Assembly (NCBI GenBank): GCA_047602645.1
Contig: JASGGU010000005.1
Location: 31,751 to 95,750 of the forward strand
Reading direction: 5' to 3'
Origin: JAEYFP01 sp047602645
GTDB lineage: Bacteria; Bacillota; Clostridia; Lachnospirales; Lachnospiraceae
DNA length: 64,000 bases
Made by a program: the position numbers and the translations under genes
Notes under the pieces: generated by a model
What the model saw: only the letters and a program-made list of their open reading frames with translations
Told to the model about the DNA's origin: nothing
Database searches by the model: none
Shown: one piece after another, positions 17,313 to 27,435 of the stretch
How positions within the stretch are numbered: the stretch's first letter is position 1
Layout: each line of letters starts with the position of its first letter

Positions 17313-17976
17313 GGATGATTTAAATCTGATCGATGGCTTGGAGTTTTCTCTAAAAAAAGCCGGCTTCTGTGTTGACAGTGCAAGAACCGTGCGAGAGGCA
17401 TACGTGATTATGAAAGAGCGGACTTATGATTTGCTGATTCTTGATCTAACGCTTCCTGATGGCTGTAGTTATGAAATATGCCAGAAGGTACGGCAATCGT
17501 CATCCGTCCCCATTATCTTTCTGACCGTTTGTGATGAGGAAGTGAATATCGTCAAAGGCCTGGAGATGGGCGCAGATGATTACATCACTAAGCCTTTTAA
17601 GCTGAATGAATTAACCGCCAGAATCAATGCGCTGCTGCGCCGGGCGAAGTTATCAGAATCAACGCAGCCGGCGCTTATTTCCAATGGCATTACGGTTCGC
17701 CTGACAGAAAATCGCGTATTTAGAAATACCGGCGAGATTGCGCTTACCACAGCAGAATATCGACTGCTATGCCTTTTCATGCAAAATCCGAATGCAATTT
17801 TGACGAGAACTATTATCCTTGACAGATTATGGGACAATGACGGCAGTTTTGTAGATGACAATACCCTGTCTGTTTATGTTCGCAGACTGCGCAGCAAAAT
17901 TGAAGAGGATCCTGACAATCCAATATTTTTACTAACCGTTCGAAGACTTGGCTACAAATGGAATATAGCAGAGTGA
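17290..17976 (+). CDS. OmpR-family response regulator
   Basis: A 228-residue regulator: receiver domain (residues 1-~115, phosphoacceptor Asp52 in LILDLTLPDG, Lys in DDYITKPF) and C-terminal winged helix (ITLTTAEYRLL-type start, LSVYVRRLRSKIEEDPDNP near the end). Works with the histidine kinase encoded next and, by context, controls the downstream permease in a VanR/BceR-like cell-envelope response. Confidence 0.93.
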   Translation: MNRILLVEDDLNLIDGLEFSLKKAGFCVDSARTVREAYVIMKERTYDLLILDLTLPDGCSYEICQKVRQSSSVPIIFLTVCDEEVNIVKGLEMGADDYITKPFKLNELTARINALLRRAKLSESTQPALISNGITVRLTENRVFRNTGEIALTTAEYRLLCLFMQNPNAILTRTIILDRLWDNDGSFVDDNTLSVYVRRLRSKIEEDPDNPIFLLTVRRLGYKWNIAE

Positions 17977-17986
17977 GGTGGTGGTT

Positions 17987-19231
17987 ATGAATATTCTTGT
18001 AAACAAAGAAACAAAAAAGCTGCTGATTGCTTTCACAATCATACAGGGTTTCTTTATTGGGTTTGGATTGCTATTTATGCGGGATATTTCCGATTACTAT
18101 AAGCACAGTATGATCGAACACGATTACAGGATTGCGGCTTATATCATTGAAAACAACTCTGCTCCATCACAAATTGCAAAGGCGTTTACGTCGGACAAAA
18201 CAAACGTCGAAGTACAAGCTGGCCGGGAAGCCTTGAAAGCGGCCGGATATACAACCAATACCCGGAATCGTATGCTCCCGGAAGTGCAGGCATTTCAACA
18301 ACGGTATCTCGTTATTTTTCTTGTGTTCTCAGTTCTCCTGACATTGATCTTAGCGGCAGTGCTTTGGTTGTATCTTCTGCGGCAGGATAAGACGATTGAA
18401 AAAGCTGATTATATGATTCGCTCCTTTATGAATGGGGACGTCTGCACACGGTTAGACGCCCAAGAGGAGGGGAGATTGTCACAGCTTTTTACCTCCATAA
18501 ACGAAATGGCAACCTCTCTCACGACACATATTGGCAGCGAAAAACAAGGACGGGAATTTCTTAAGGATACGATTTCCGATATTTCTCATCAATTAAAAAC
18601 CCCTCTTACTGTATTAAAGATGTACAATGAGATTATTCATAATGAACAATCCGGTAATGATGTAGTGGATGAATTTATAATGAAAAGCGGCCGAGAATTG
18701 AACCATATGGAAGTACTCATTCAAAATTTGCTGAAGCTGGCGAAACTGGATGCAGGAGCAATTGTATTGGGGAAACATAATTACTATGTCAGGGACTTTC
18801 TAGAAGATGCAACAAAGGGCTTCCGAACCCGTGCCAAACTGGAAGAGAAAATGATTCGAGTAGCTTGTGATAAAACCACCGTGATGAAGTTTGATGAAGA
18901 ATGGCTGTCCGAAGCGGTCAATAATATAATCAAAAATGCCTTGGATCACACGGACGCAGGCAGTGAGATTGTAATCAGCTGTGAAGAAACACCAATCTTA
19001 ACTGAAATAGAAATTCATGATAATGGAACAGGGATTCATCCGGAAGATATTCATTCTATCTTTAGGCGTTTTTACAGAAGCCGTTTTTCTAAAAATAAAG
19101 ACGGGATTGGCATCGGACTTACTTTATCAAAAGTGATCGTAGAAATGCACGGGGGCTCTATTACCGTTGAGAGCGAATTAGGAAAAGGTACCTCCTTTCG
19201 CCTTGCATTTCCAAAGCTTTCAAAACCGTAA
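17987..19231 (+). CDS. sensor histidine kinase
   Basis: About 414 residues with two membrane segments (near residues 15-35 and 110-130), a short extracytoplasmic loop, a HAMP-like linker and a kinase core: H-box DISHQLKTPLTVLK, N-box NNIIKNALDH, then DNGTGI and GIGIGL. ATG 17987 is chosen over the in-frame GTG at 17978 because GAGGTGG stands 5 bases before it. Partner of the preceding response regulator; likely senses an antimicrobial or envelope stress. Confidence 0.92.
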   Translation: MNILVNKETKKLLIAFTIIQGFFIGFGLLFMRDISDYYKHSMIEHDYRIAAYIIENNSAPSQIAKAFTSDKTNVEVQAGREALKAAGYTTNTRNRMLPEVQAFQQRYLVIFLVFSVLLTLILAAVLWLYLLRQDKTIEKADYMIRSFMNGDVCTRLDAQEEGRLSQLFTSINEMATSLTTHIGSEKQGREFLKDTISDISHQLKTPLTVLKMYNEIIHNEQSGNDVVDEFIMKSGRELNHMEVLIQNLLKLAKLDAGAIVLGKHNYYVRDFLEDATKGFRTRAKLEEKMIRVACDKTTVMKFDEEWLSEAVNNIIKNALDHTDAGSEIVISCEETPILTEIEIHDNGTGIHPEDIHSIFRRFYRSRFSKNKDGIGIGLTLSKVIVEMHGGSITVESELGKGTSFRLAFPKLSKP

Positions 19232-19301
19232 GATAAAATTCATCTGTGTGTAAGGTTGACTTGCTATCATCTCATTAAAATAATAAGTGAGGTGTTTGAT
19301 A

Positions 19302-19376
19302 TTGGATTTATTGAAAATAAGGAACCTATACAAAACATGTGGTGCGGGGGTAAAGGGCGATGAATCATTACCTTAA
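19302..19376 (+). pseudogene. ABC ATPase remnant (deletion scar)
   Basis: After a GAGGTG site, the reading frame begins LDLLKIRNLYKTCGAG, which matches the first ~16 residues of a MacB/BceA-type ATPase, and then runs into the permease start and stops at 19376. The rest of the ATPase (over 200 codons with all nucleotide-binding motifs) is missing. The permease that follows therefore has no ATPase encoded beside it. Confidence 0.7.
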
Positions 19377-21705
19377 TATTTCACAGAAATATCTTTTTGT
19401 TCATAAAAGAAAAACAAGACTTACCATATTGAGCGTAATCATAGCCGTAGCTCTTGTTGTCGGTATTTTTTCCATGCTGGATGCACTTGTGAAATATGAA
19501 AGAACGCAGATATTGGAAAGCGAAGGTAATTATCATATTTTAATCCGAAATCCCAGCCGGCAGGAAATTGATTTCGTAACAAGCCGCATTGAAATTCAAA
19601 ATTCCGGTATGCTGGTTGATCTGGGCCAAGGGGTCATCGATGATGAGGAATGCGCTTTGGGGAGCATCGATGCGAATTTCGCTGCCAACCTGAACGTCGA
19701 GCTTTCCGAGGGCCGCTCCCCCATTGACACCAATGAAATCATGCTGGAAAAATGGTATCTGGAGAAACGGGCGCTAGAACTCGGTGATACTGTAACATTA
19801 CAACTCCCAAACGATGCATCGGGTGAATATGTGATCTGCGGCATCATAAAGGATTGGGGGGCCACCAAGGCCGCAGCCATACCATTTGCCTTTCTGTCTC
19901 CTGTTGCGTCCGGAAATTTGACGCCGGTATCCGGGCAATACTTCATTTTATTTAAAGAAGGTGTAAATATACAGAATGTCAAGCATGAGATTGCCTCCGC
20001 CATGAGTATTCCCGAGGGTAGAATGGGGAATAACGAGGGGCTTTTGGCATTGATGTTTCAGACAGCCAATAACAGAGTCCTGAAATTTTATACGATAGGA
20101 ACCGTATTGTTTACGTTGGTGCTGATTACCGCCGTTATTATGATTTATAACACGTTCAACATTTCTGTCATGGACCGGGTTCGTCAGTTCGGTATGCTGC
20201 GCTGCATCGGTGCTTCTCAGAAGCAAATTAAGAGACTGGTCGGAAGAGAGAGCTGCATTATTTCTCTTAAGGCAATTCCCTTGGGTGTACTGACCGGCAT
20301 GATTATGACAGTTATCTGCTTAAGCATATTGAAATTTTATAACCGCAGTCTTTTTGGGAACATCTCTATTTTTTTTGTCAGCCTTGTCGGTATTGGCGCA
20401 GGCGTGTTAATCGGTTTTCTTTCCGTTTTTGCGGCTTCACTGCTTCCGGCAAAACGAGCCGCAAAGATCTCTCCTATTCATGCAGTTACCGGAAGCCGGG
20501 ACTGTGAAATTCTAAACAGAACCAGACATGGCTTTCTGACAAAACTGTTCAAAGTTGAAACGGCTATCGGTATTCATCATGCATTCAGCAGAAAACGCAC
20601 GTTTATTTTGATGTCCTCCTCAGTTGCATTAAGTATCATTTTATTTCTTGCCTTCCATGTGCTTGTCAATCCGGTTTTTATAGGAAGCAATCCCACAAAA
20701 TTATATACCGCAGATCTCTCCATCACTTCAGAAACCGGTATAAACGAAAGTTTGTTTTACCAGTTATCTGACCTGGACGGAATAAAAAATGTATTCGGAA
20801 AGAGGAGCACTTATGCCAGTACTTTATTTCCCCCCAGCAGCCTAACCAAAGAGTCAGTCAATTCCCTGCTTTTGTCTTATGATCAAAAGCAGCTGAAATT
20901 AGTTAAGGATGATATCTCCAAAGGAGTCTCTGACGAAAACAAGCTAAACGAACAAAATGGGATCATCGCTGTCAACTGTGTACTAAAAAACAATGACATC
21001 GTAAGAACCGCTGATTTTCAGCTTGGAGATAAGGTTTCTCTTAAGACAGACAGCGGAAACGAAGAATTTACTGTCATGGGCATTTTGGATTCCGCGCCTT
21101 ATTCCAGCGATACACTTGTAACATTTATTACCACCGAAACCTTATTCAGTAAATTATCAGACAGTACTCTGTATCAGGCAATTGATATTCAGCTGGAGGG
21201 TAACAATCAAGACCGGACCGTAGACAGAATAAACGGCCTGATCGACAGTACTATAACACTCCATGACAAAAGACAGCTTAACAGAGAGGCAAACAGCACT
21301 TTTATGACCATCGCCATATTTGTCTACGGATTTGTCGGCGTGATCGGACTTATCAGTCTTTTGAATATCATAAATACCATGAACACAAGCATCCTATCAA
21401 GAACAAAGTATCTGGGAATCATGCGGGCAGTCGGCATGTCCGGCAAACAGCTTCATAAAATGATTCTCGTTGAGGCCGGCGCCTATAGCCTTACCGGATG
21501 CATTATGGGGTGTACAGCCGGACTGATTCTGCAAAAAGCACTCATTGACGATTTACTGTCCGACCCTCGGGTTGTGTGGTCTTTCCCTGCCGCACAAATT
21601 GGCTTTGTATTCCTGTTGATTCTGTTCATTACAGGAATTTCCGTTATCAGTCCATTAAAGAAGATTAAGGAACAGGGGATATCCGAGGTGATCGAATCGC
21701 TATAA
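19360..21705 (+). CDS. ABC transporter permease, FtsX/MacB type
   Basis: A 781-residue permease with an N-terminal membrane anchor, a large extracytoplasmic domain, a first FtsX block (about residues 240-370), a second extracytoplasmic region and a second FtsX block near the C-terminus (about 640-780). Such proteins act with a separate ATPase in peptide-antibiotic resistance, lipoprotein handling or signalling. GGGGTAAAGG precedes the start. It follows a two-component system, as in Bce-like modules, but the ATPase gene is reduced to a scar, so activity requires an ATPase from elsewhere or has been lost. Confidence 0.9.
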   Translation: MNHYLNISQKYLFVHKRKTRLTILSVIIAVALVVGIFSMLDALVKYERTQILESEGNYHILIRNPSRQEIDFVTSRIEIQNSGMLVDLGQGVIDDEECALGSIDANFAANLNVELSEGRSPIDTNEIMLEKWYLEKRALELGDTVTLQLPNDASGEYVICGIIKDWGATKAAAIPFAFLSPVASGNLTPVSGQYFILFKEGVNIQNVKHEIASAMSIPEGRMGNNEGLLALMFQTANNRVLKFYTIGTVLFTLVLITAVIMIYNTFNISVMDRVRQFGMLRCIGASQKQIKRLVGRESCIISLKAIPLGVLTGMIMTVICLSILKFYNRSLFGNISIFFVSLVGIGAGVLIGFLSVFAASLLPAKRAAKISPIHAVTGSRDCEILNRTRHGFLTKLFKVETAIGIHHAFSRKRTFILMSSSVALSIILFLAFHVLVNPVFIGSNPTKLYTADLSITSETGINESLFYQLSDLDGIKNVFGKRSTYASTLFPPSSLTKESVNSLLLSYDQKQLKLVKDDISKGVSDENKLNEQNGIIAVNCVLKNNDIVRTADFQLGDKVSLKTDSGNEEFTVMGILDSAPYSSDTLVTFITTETLFSKLSDSTLYQAIDIQLEGNNQDRTVDRINGLIDSTITLHDKRQLNREANSTFMTIAIFVYGFVGVIGLISLLNIINTMNTSILSRTKYLGIMRAVGMSGKQLHKMILVEAGAYSLTGCIMGCTAGLILQKALIDDLLSDPRVVWSFPAAQIGFVFLLILFITGISVISPLKKIKEQGISEVIESL

Positions 21706-21732
21706 GGTATGCTCCTAACAATCCTGCCAAAA

Positions 21733-21763
21733 GGGAGTGATCACTGTTTCAGTTTCCACTCCC
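21733..21763 (-). terminator. hairpin terminator after the kinase gene
   Basis: GGGAGTG...CACTCCC arms with a smaller inner stem. On the minus strand it is followed by TTTT, so it ends the operon that finishes at 21801; it may also slow transcription coming from the permease on the other strand. Confidence 0.55.
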
Positions 21764-21800
21764 TGCTCTCTCGAACTATTTTCTTACAAATGATACATTA

Positions 21801-22826
21801 CTATCTCTGCACTCTGCCGGAACCGTCACCGCCTGACAATTTCAGCACTTCATTGATGCCTACCTGATTGAAATCGCCTTCTATACTATGTTTCAGGCAA
21901 CTGGCAGCAACCGCAAATTCGATCATTTGCTGAGGCTCCAGATTCTCCAGACAGGCATATAGCAAACCGCCTCCGAAGGAATCTCCGCCACCTACTCTGT
22001 CAACAATATGCATCTTGTATTTTCTGCTGAAATAGTACTGACCATCCGTATACAGCATTGCCGCCCAATTGTTATCATTTGCAGAAATGGATTCTCTTAA
22101 TGTAATTGCGACCTTCTCAAAATGAAATTTTTCCACAAGCTGCCTTGCAACATCTTTATAGCCTTCCTGATTTACCTTCCCTGTTGTCACATCCGTGCCG
22201 GAAGCCTTTATGCCGAACACATCATTTGCATCCTCTTCATTTGCTATACAAACATCAACATATTCGCAGAGCTTTCCCATAACCTCCCCTGCTTTTTCTT
22301 TTGACCACAATTTATTTCTATAATTCAAGTCACAACTGATTTTGATATTCTTTTCTTTTGCAGACTTGCATGCTCTAAAACAAATTTCTGCCGCCGATTC
22401 GCTCAATGCCGGTGTAATACCGGTAAAATGAAACCAATCAACGCCTTCAAAGATATTGTCCCAATCAAATTCATCCGGATCTGCGGTTGCGATCGAAGAT
22501 CCTGCCCGATCATAGATCACTTTGGAAGGCCTCTGACTGGCACCCTTTTCAAGGTAATAAACACCCAATCTTTCTCCGCCCCGCAAAATAAATTTTGTAT
22601 CTACTCCATATGTTCTTAATGCATTTATTGCACATTGTCCGATTTCGTGAGACGGAACCTTTGAAACAAAGCATGCGTCCATTCCATAATTGGCCAATGA
22701 TACCGCCACATTGGCTTCTCCTCCGGCATACGTGGCTTCAAATCGATCTGCCTGAACAAACCTATGATATCCTTCCGGTGCCAGCCTCATCATAATCTCA
22801 CCTAATGTAACAATTTTCTTCGTCAT
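21801..22826 (-). CDS. 2-keto-3-deoxy-sugar-acid kinase, PfkB family
   Basis: A 341-residue ribokinase-family enzyme with the N-terminal PfkB signature (GGEANVAVSLANYG) and the C-terminal catalytic motif DRVGGGDSFGGGL. Best match in type is 2-dehydro-3-deoxygluconokinase (KdgK), which phosphorylates KDG or KDGal before aldol cleavage. The start is ATG 22824-22826, with AGAGG upstream; a longer in-frame form is unlikely. Its neighbours (dehydratases, aldolase) give the same pathway. Gluconate versus galactonate stereochemistry cannot be read from sequence. Confidence 0.85.
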   Translation of the reverse strand: MTKKIVTLGEIMMRLAPEGYHRFVQADRFEATYAGGEANVAVSLANYGMDACFVSKVPSHEIGQCAINALRTYGVDTKFILRGGERLGVYYLEKGASQRPSKVIYDRAGSSIATADPDEFDWDNIFEGVDWFHFTGITPALSESAAEICFRACKSAKEKNIKISCDLNYRNKLWSKEKAGEVMGKLCEYVDVCIANEEDANDVFGIKASGTDVTTGKVNQEGYKDVARQLVEKFHFEKVAITLRESISANDNNWAAMLYTDGQYYFSRKYKMHIVDRVGGGDSFGGGLLYACLENLEPQQMIEFAVAASCLKHSIEGDFNQVGINEVLKLSGGDGSGRVQR

Positions 22827-22875
22827 TTTTTTCCTCTTTTCGTCGAAATGTCTTTCTCTCAATCGCAGTAATTCT

Positions 22876-24600
22876 CTATCTCATGTAGCCACCCTTTATG
22901 GGCGATACCGCATGATCTGCAAAGATTTTTAAAACACCTGCTTCATAACGCGGCGGTCTGGCTTTCCATTTTTTTTGCCTTTTTGTCAAAATGACTGCTA
23001 TTTCTTCTGAAGTTTTATGCACACCATTAACGCCTACAATATCCAGCTTTCTATTCTCAACATCAATTAAAATCAAATCATTTTCCTCTACCAGCGCTAT
23101 CGGCCCGCCTTCAGCCGCCTCCGGCGAGCAATGTCCAATGACAGGACCTGTTGATGCTCCCGAGAATCTGCCGTCTGTAATGAGTGCAATTGTTTTTCCA
23201 AGCTCCTTATCTGAAGAGATCGCCTCCGATGTATAGAACATTTCCGGCATGCCGCTTCCTTTTGGACCTTCATACCGGATAAATACCGCATCGCCGGGTT
23301 TGATGACATGCTTTAAAATTGCCGCAATCGCTTCCTCTTCACTATCATAGGGTCTTGCGCAGAGCGTTGCCTTCATCATTTCCTCCGGACAGGCACTGTG
23401 CTTTATCACTGCTCCTTCCGGTGCCAAATTGCCCTTAAGGATAGCGATCGTTCCGTTTGTCCCGATCGGGTTGTCAAATGTTCTGATTACATCGGTCTTT
23501 TTCAAGCCTGTTTTCGACATATACTCATCACATTTTTCATAATAACCGCTGTTTTTCAGCTGCTCAAGGTTCTCGCCAAGTGTTTGACCGGTAACTGTCA
23601 TTACATCCAAATGCAGCATACTCTTAATTTCTTCCATCACTCTCGGAACACCGCCTGCATAATAGAAAAACTGTGCAGGCCATTTGCCGGTTGGTCTGAT
23701 ATCCAAAAGATAATGAGCGCCTCTGTGCATTTTATCAAACAAATTACTATCCAAATCATATCCGAATTCGTGAGCAATTGCCGGAAGATGCATCAATGCA
23801 TTTGTGGATCCTGATATTGCGGCGTGTACCAAGATTGCATTCTCGAACGATTTCATACCGACAATATCTCTTGCTCCGACCTGATTTTTTGCAAGTTTAA
23901 CAGCTAATTCACCGGCATGGCGGGCAAAAGTCAAAAGATCCGGACACATTGCGGGCATCAGCGCACTCCCCGGTATCATTAAGCCCATTGCCTCTGCCAT
24001 AATCTGCATTGTAGATGCCGTTCCCATAAAAGAACAAGCTCCGCAGGAAGGACAGGCATGCTGTTTATAGAATGTGAGCTGTTCTTCTGAAATCTCCCCT
24101 CTCTGCTGCATCGCACTGTATTTCCCGATTTGCTCCAGCGTCAACAGTTCTTTTCCATAAGCATCCATTACACCGCCGGTCACCATAACAACAGGAAGGT
24201 TGGTTCTTCCGATAGCCATTAAATGTGCCGGAACTGCCTTATCGCAGCTTGAAATAAAAACGCCCGCATCAAAGGTGGTCGCGTTGTTATGTATCTCAAT
24301 CAGGTTACATATCGTATCGCGGGATGCAAGGGAATAATTGATTCCATCATGTCCTTGTGCCATTCCGTCACAAATATCCGTTGCAAAATATCTGGCGCCT
24401 TTTCCGCCATTTCTATCGATGCCACGAATCGCCTCTTCCACAAATTTATTCAGATGCGCACTGCCCGGATGGCTGTCACCATAGGTACTTTCCACCAGAA
24501 TCTGTGGTTTTTCCAAATCCTCGACGGACCACCCCATCCCCATTCTCAGCGGGTCCATCTCCGGAGCAAGCTTTCTGACTCGCTGACTTCCATATTCCAT
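22876..24600 (-). CDS. IlvD/EDD-family dehydratase (aldonate dehydratase)
   Basis: A ~574-residue dehydratase with the family's iron-sulfur and metal motifs (TDICDGMAQGHDGIN, ISSCDKAVPAHLMA, CPSCGACSFMGTAST) and a C-terminal GRFSGASTGPVIGH block. The family includes dihydroxyacid, phosphogluconate and sugar-acid dehydratases; next to a KDG kinase and in a sugar locus a sugar-acid dehydratase is favoured over IlvD. The third of three consecutive ATGs (24598-24600) has the best spacing to AGGAGG. The upstream GH78 stop overlaps this start region, so translation is coupled. Confidence 0.85.
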   Translation of the reverse strand: MEYGSQRVRKLAPEMDPLRMGMGWSVEDLEKPQILVESTYGDSHPGSAHLNKFVEEAIRGIDRNGGKGARYFATDICDGMAQGHDGINYSLASRDTICNLIEIHNNATTFDAGVFISSCDKAVPAHLMAIGRTNLPVVMVTGGVMDAYGKELLTLEQIGKYSAMQQRGEISEEQLTFYKQHACPSCGACSFMGTASTMQIMAEAMGLMIPGSALMPAMCPDLLTFARHAGELAVKLAKNQVGARDIVGMKSFENAILVHAAISGSTNALMHLPAIAHEFGYDLDSNLFDKMHRGAHYLLDIRPTGKWPAQFFYYAGGVPRVMEEIKSMLHLDVMTVTGQTLGENLEQLKNSGYYEKCDEYMSKTGLKKTDVIRTFDNPIGTNGTIAILKGNLAPEGAVIKHSACPEEMMKATLCARPYDSEEEAIAAILKHVIKPGDAVFIRYEGPKGSGMPEMFYTSEAISSDKELGKTIALITDGRFSGASTGPVIGHCSPEAAEGGPIALVEENDLILIDVENRKLDIVGVNGVHKTSEEIAVILTKRQKKWKARPPRYEAGVLKIFADHAVSPIKGGYMR

Positions 24601-24602
24601 CA

Positions 24603-27428
24603 TCATTCCTCCTTTGGAATTTTACTTATTCTTTCGGCGACCTCCGCCAGCACTTCTTTTCCCATGCCTAATCTTGTTCCTATTCCGAGAAGGAATGGCA
24701 ATTTTGCGATTTCAGGCAATGTCATCACTTGAATATCGCCGTCCTCTGTATTTTTCAGCATCGGAATTCTACTATATAAATAGTCTTTTATTTCCGCATT
24801 CAGAATCAGCTGTGCAAGACTATCTTCCATTGAATAGCATGGCCGGAAATCTTTTTTCATTTGATATTCTATGGAATAAGATCCTGCATTCAAGCATAAT
24901 ACTTCATTTTTCCGATAATTCCGTTTCTGCTTATTTACCGTAATCATCCCGTTTTCTGCATGAGGAAGAACCAAACGGGCTTTGGCATCAAATGGAATCT
25001 CTAACAGCATCTCTAACGTATCACCTGCAATTTTCCATTCTATTTGATAGGTACCTGCGGATGTCTGCATATTACATTTGATATATCTGATTTTGTAATC
25101 TACTCTCGGATGTATTTTTACTATCTTGTAACCCGCGCCATCAGGTTCCGGTTTGATTCCTGCCATATACTCATACATCCATCCTATTACGGAGCCGTAT
25201 GCATAATGGTTCAATGAATTCATACCGGTACTGCTCATACTGCCATCCGGTAAAATAGAATTCCATCTCTCCCACATAGTGGTAGCCCCCATGGTAATCG
25301 GATACAGCCATCCCGGAACTTCTTTGTTGTGTAAAATCTTGAATGCGATATCGTCTCTGCCGATTTCAGAAAGAACAGGCAAAAAGTATGGTGTTCCCAC
25401 AAACCCTGTCTGTAATTTATAATTGTCTTTTCGCAATCGTAAAAGCAGCTGTTGTACAAGCACTTCCTTTTTGTCTTCTTCAAACAGCCCCATATATAAC
25501 GCGACAATATAGGCGGTTTGTGTATCTAATCTTAATTTTCCGCTTGGAGTGAAATACTCATCACACACTGCCCTCCTGATACTGCCGGCCTTGGCTGCGA
25601 ACACCTTTGCATCCTCTGTTTTACCTAATACCGCTGCCGTATCCGCAAGAATTTTGGTGGAATAATAGAAATAAGCCGAGGATATAAAAAATACTTCTGT
25701 TCCTCCGGTAGGCATGTAATAATATCCGCCATCAAGTGCCAGCCAATCTCCATAATGAAAACCATTACACCACAGATTCGGATTTGTGCCGTACTTTTGG
25801 TTCTCCTTATCAATATAGCCGATCCATCCTTTCATACTTTCATACTGGAGGCTCAAAATGGAGGCATCTCCATAGTACTTGTACAAATTCCACGGAATAA
25901 TCGTTGCCGCATCTCCCCAGGCTGCGGAAGTTCTCTCATTACGTCCTACAGACGGCACTATTTGCGGCACCAGTCCATTTGTATCCTTTTGTTCCAAACT
26001 GATATCATGCAGATACTTTGTAAAAAACGCATAGCACTCCATGTTCATATCTGCGGTTGCCGAAAAGATCTGTGCATCTCCGGTCCAGCCCATTTTTTCA
26101 TCTCTTTGCGGACAATCCGACGGAATATCCAAAAAATTCCCTTTCTGGCTCCATAATGCATTTTGATATAATTGATTGATCATCGGCTCGCCTGTTTGAA
26201 TGGTTCCGATGCGGTCAAGGTCTGAATAAACCACCTCTCCCCAAAAATCGTCTATTGAAACATCCTCGACTCCTCTGATGCGCACATACCGGAAACCAAA
26301 AAAAGTAAAGGAAGGACGTATCTCCTTTTCTGTCCCATCTGATAAATACTCAAAACGCGCTTTAGCTGTTCTGTAATTCTCTCTGTAAAAACAATTATTT
26401 TGAAGTACTTCCCCATATTCCAGAACAATCTTATTTCCTTTCGGCAATCGATTACAAAATGCGATCCATCCGACCATGTTCTGTCCCATATCCAGCACAA
26501 GTTCGTCCTTGGGAGTTCTAATAATTTTTTCCGGTTTTTTATGTTCTTTTACTACAATCGGCACGCCTAGTCTTTCTTTGATTACCGAAATATTAAAATC
26601 ACTTTCTTTTACCGTAAATTCCCCGGAAACATCTAACGTATCATCAACTATCTCTCCGTCATAAATATCGCTTTCAATTACCTTGTTGAAAGACACTTTC
26701 CAGCTTGTATCCGTAGAAATAATTTGTTCCGTTCCGTCTTCCGATTCAATATGTATATCCGCGATTAATTCAAATTTCTTATTCTCTCGATAAAGCTCAT
26801 TCTGACGATATCCATACTTTCCTTTATACCAGCCGTCTGCCATAGCAATTTCGACATTATTTTCTCCGATGATGAAAAGATCTGTAATATCATAGGTTTG
26901 ATATTGCACATAATGCTGATAAACAGTCAAACCGGGAGTCAATTTTTCCCGTGTAATTTCCATTCCATTCAATAAAACACGATACAGACCCAAGCCACAC
27001 AGATACATCCGCCCGGATTGTGTATGCTGGTCTAATTCAAAGGTCTTTTTGAAAACCGGGGCCTGATTTTCCGGAAGATCCGGCGTGATACACTTTCCTT
27101 GAAAGCCCTCCCCCATCAAACCGCTCTCAAACCATTCCGCTTCGCTTTCTGCAAATTGATCCTGCTCATTCCACACATAGACCTTCCAATAATACCGCGT
27201 TCTCGGTCTGACAGTAATGTCAATTTTTGTTCCCAGCCCTGATACTTTCTGACTTTTCCCTGTATCAAATATTATTTCTGAAAAATGCGGATCTTCTGAG
27301 ACTACAATCCTTGCCATTTTTTGTTCTTTTGAATTTTTATCTTCGACAATGTAAGACGCCATTATCATATCCAGACAATATCCCATGGGTCTTTCTATAT
27401 GATTAATTCTCAAATGTTTAATTTTCAT
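24603..27428 (-). CDS. GH78 alpha-L-rhamnosidase, cytoplasmic
   Basis: A 941-residue protein with the order typical of GH78: N-terminal beta-domains, then an (alpha/alpha)6 barrel and a C-terminal beta-domain. The catalytic region shows DCPQRDEKMGWTGDAQ (near residue 440) and TMWERWNS (near 720), which carry the acidic catalytic residues. No signal peptide, so it acts on oligosaccharides or glycosides already imported by the ABC system encoded just upstream (8-base gap). Release of L-rhamnose from plant or microbial glycosides is the expected activity. GH106 is excluded by the motifs. Confidence 0.9.
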   Translation of the reverse strand: MKIKHLRINHIERPMGYCLDMIMASYIVEDKNSKEQKMARIVVSEDPHFSEIIFDTGKSQKVSGLGTKIDITVRPRTRYYWKVYVWNEQDQFAESEAEWFESGLMGEGFQGKCITPDLPENQAPVFKKTFELDQHTQSGRMYLCGLGLYRVLLNGMEITREKLTPGLTVYQHYVQYQTYDITDLFIIGENNVEIAMADGWYKGKYGYRQNELYRENKKFELIADIHIESEDGTEQIISTDTSWKVSFNKVIESDIYDGEIVDDTLDVSGEFTVKESDFNISVIKERLGVPIVVKEHKKPEKIIRTPKDELVLDMGQNMVGWIAFCNRLPKGNKIVLEYGEVLQNNCFYRENYRTAKARFEYLSDGTEKEIRPSFTFFGFRYVRIRGVEDVSIDDFWGEVVYSDLDRIGTIQTGEPMINQLYQNALWSQKGNFLDIPSDCPQRDEKMGWTGDAQIFSATADMNMECYAFFTKYLHDISLEQKDTNGLVPQIVPSVGRNERTSAAWGDAATIIPWNLYKYYGDASILSLQYESMKGWIGYIDKENQKYGTNPNLWCNGFHYGDWLALDGGYYYMPTGGTEVFFISSAYFYYSTKILADTAAVLGKTEDAKVFAAKAGSIRRAVCDEYFTPSGKLRLDTQTAYIVALYMGLFEEDKKEVLVQQLLLRLRKDNYKLQTGFVGTPYFLPVLSEIGRDDIAFKILHNKEVPGWLYPITMGATTMWERWNSILPDGSMSSTGMNSLNHYAYGSVIGWMYEYMAGIKPEPDGAGYKIVKIHPRVDYKIRYIKCNMQTSAGTYQIEWKIAGDTLEMLLEIPFDAKARLVLPHAENGMITVNKQKRNYRKNEVLCLNAGSYSIEYQMKKDFRPCYSMEDSLAQLILNAEIKDYLYSRIPMLKNTEDGDIQVMTLPEIAKLPFLLGIGTRLGMGKEVLAEVAERISKIPKEE

Positions 27429-27435
27429 AATAACT

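Noticed and set aside
23398..23814. Plus-strand frame within the IlvD-type dehydratase gene
   Set aside because: Shadow frame; the opposite strand encodes all dehydratase motifs.
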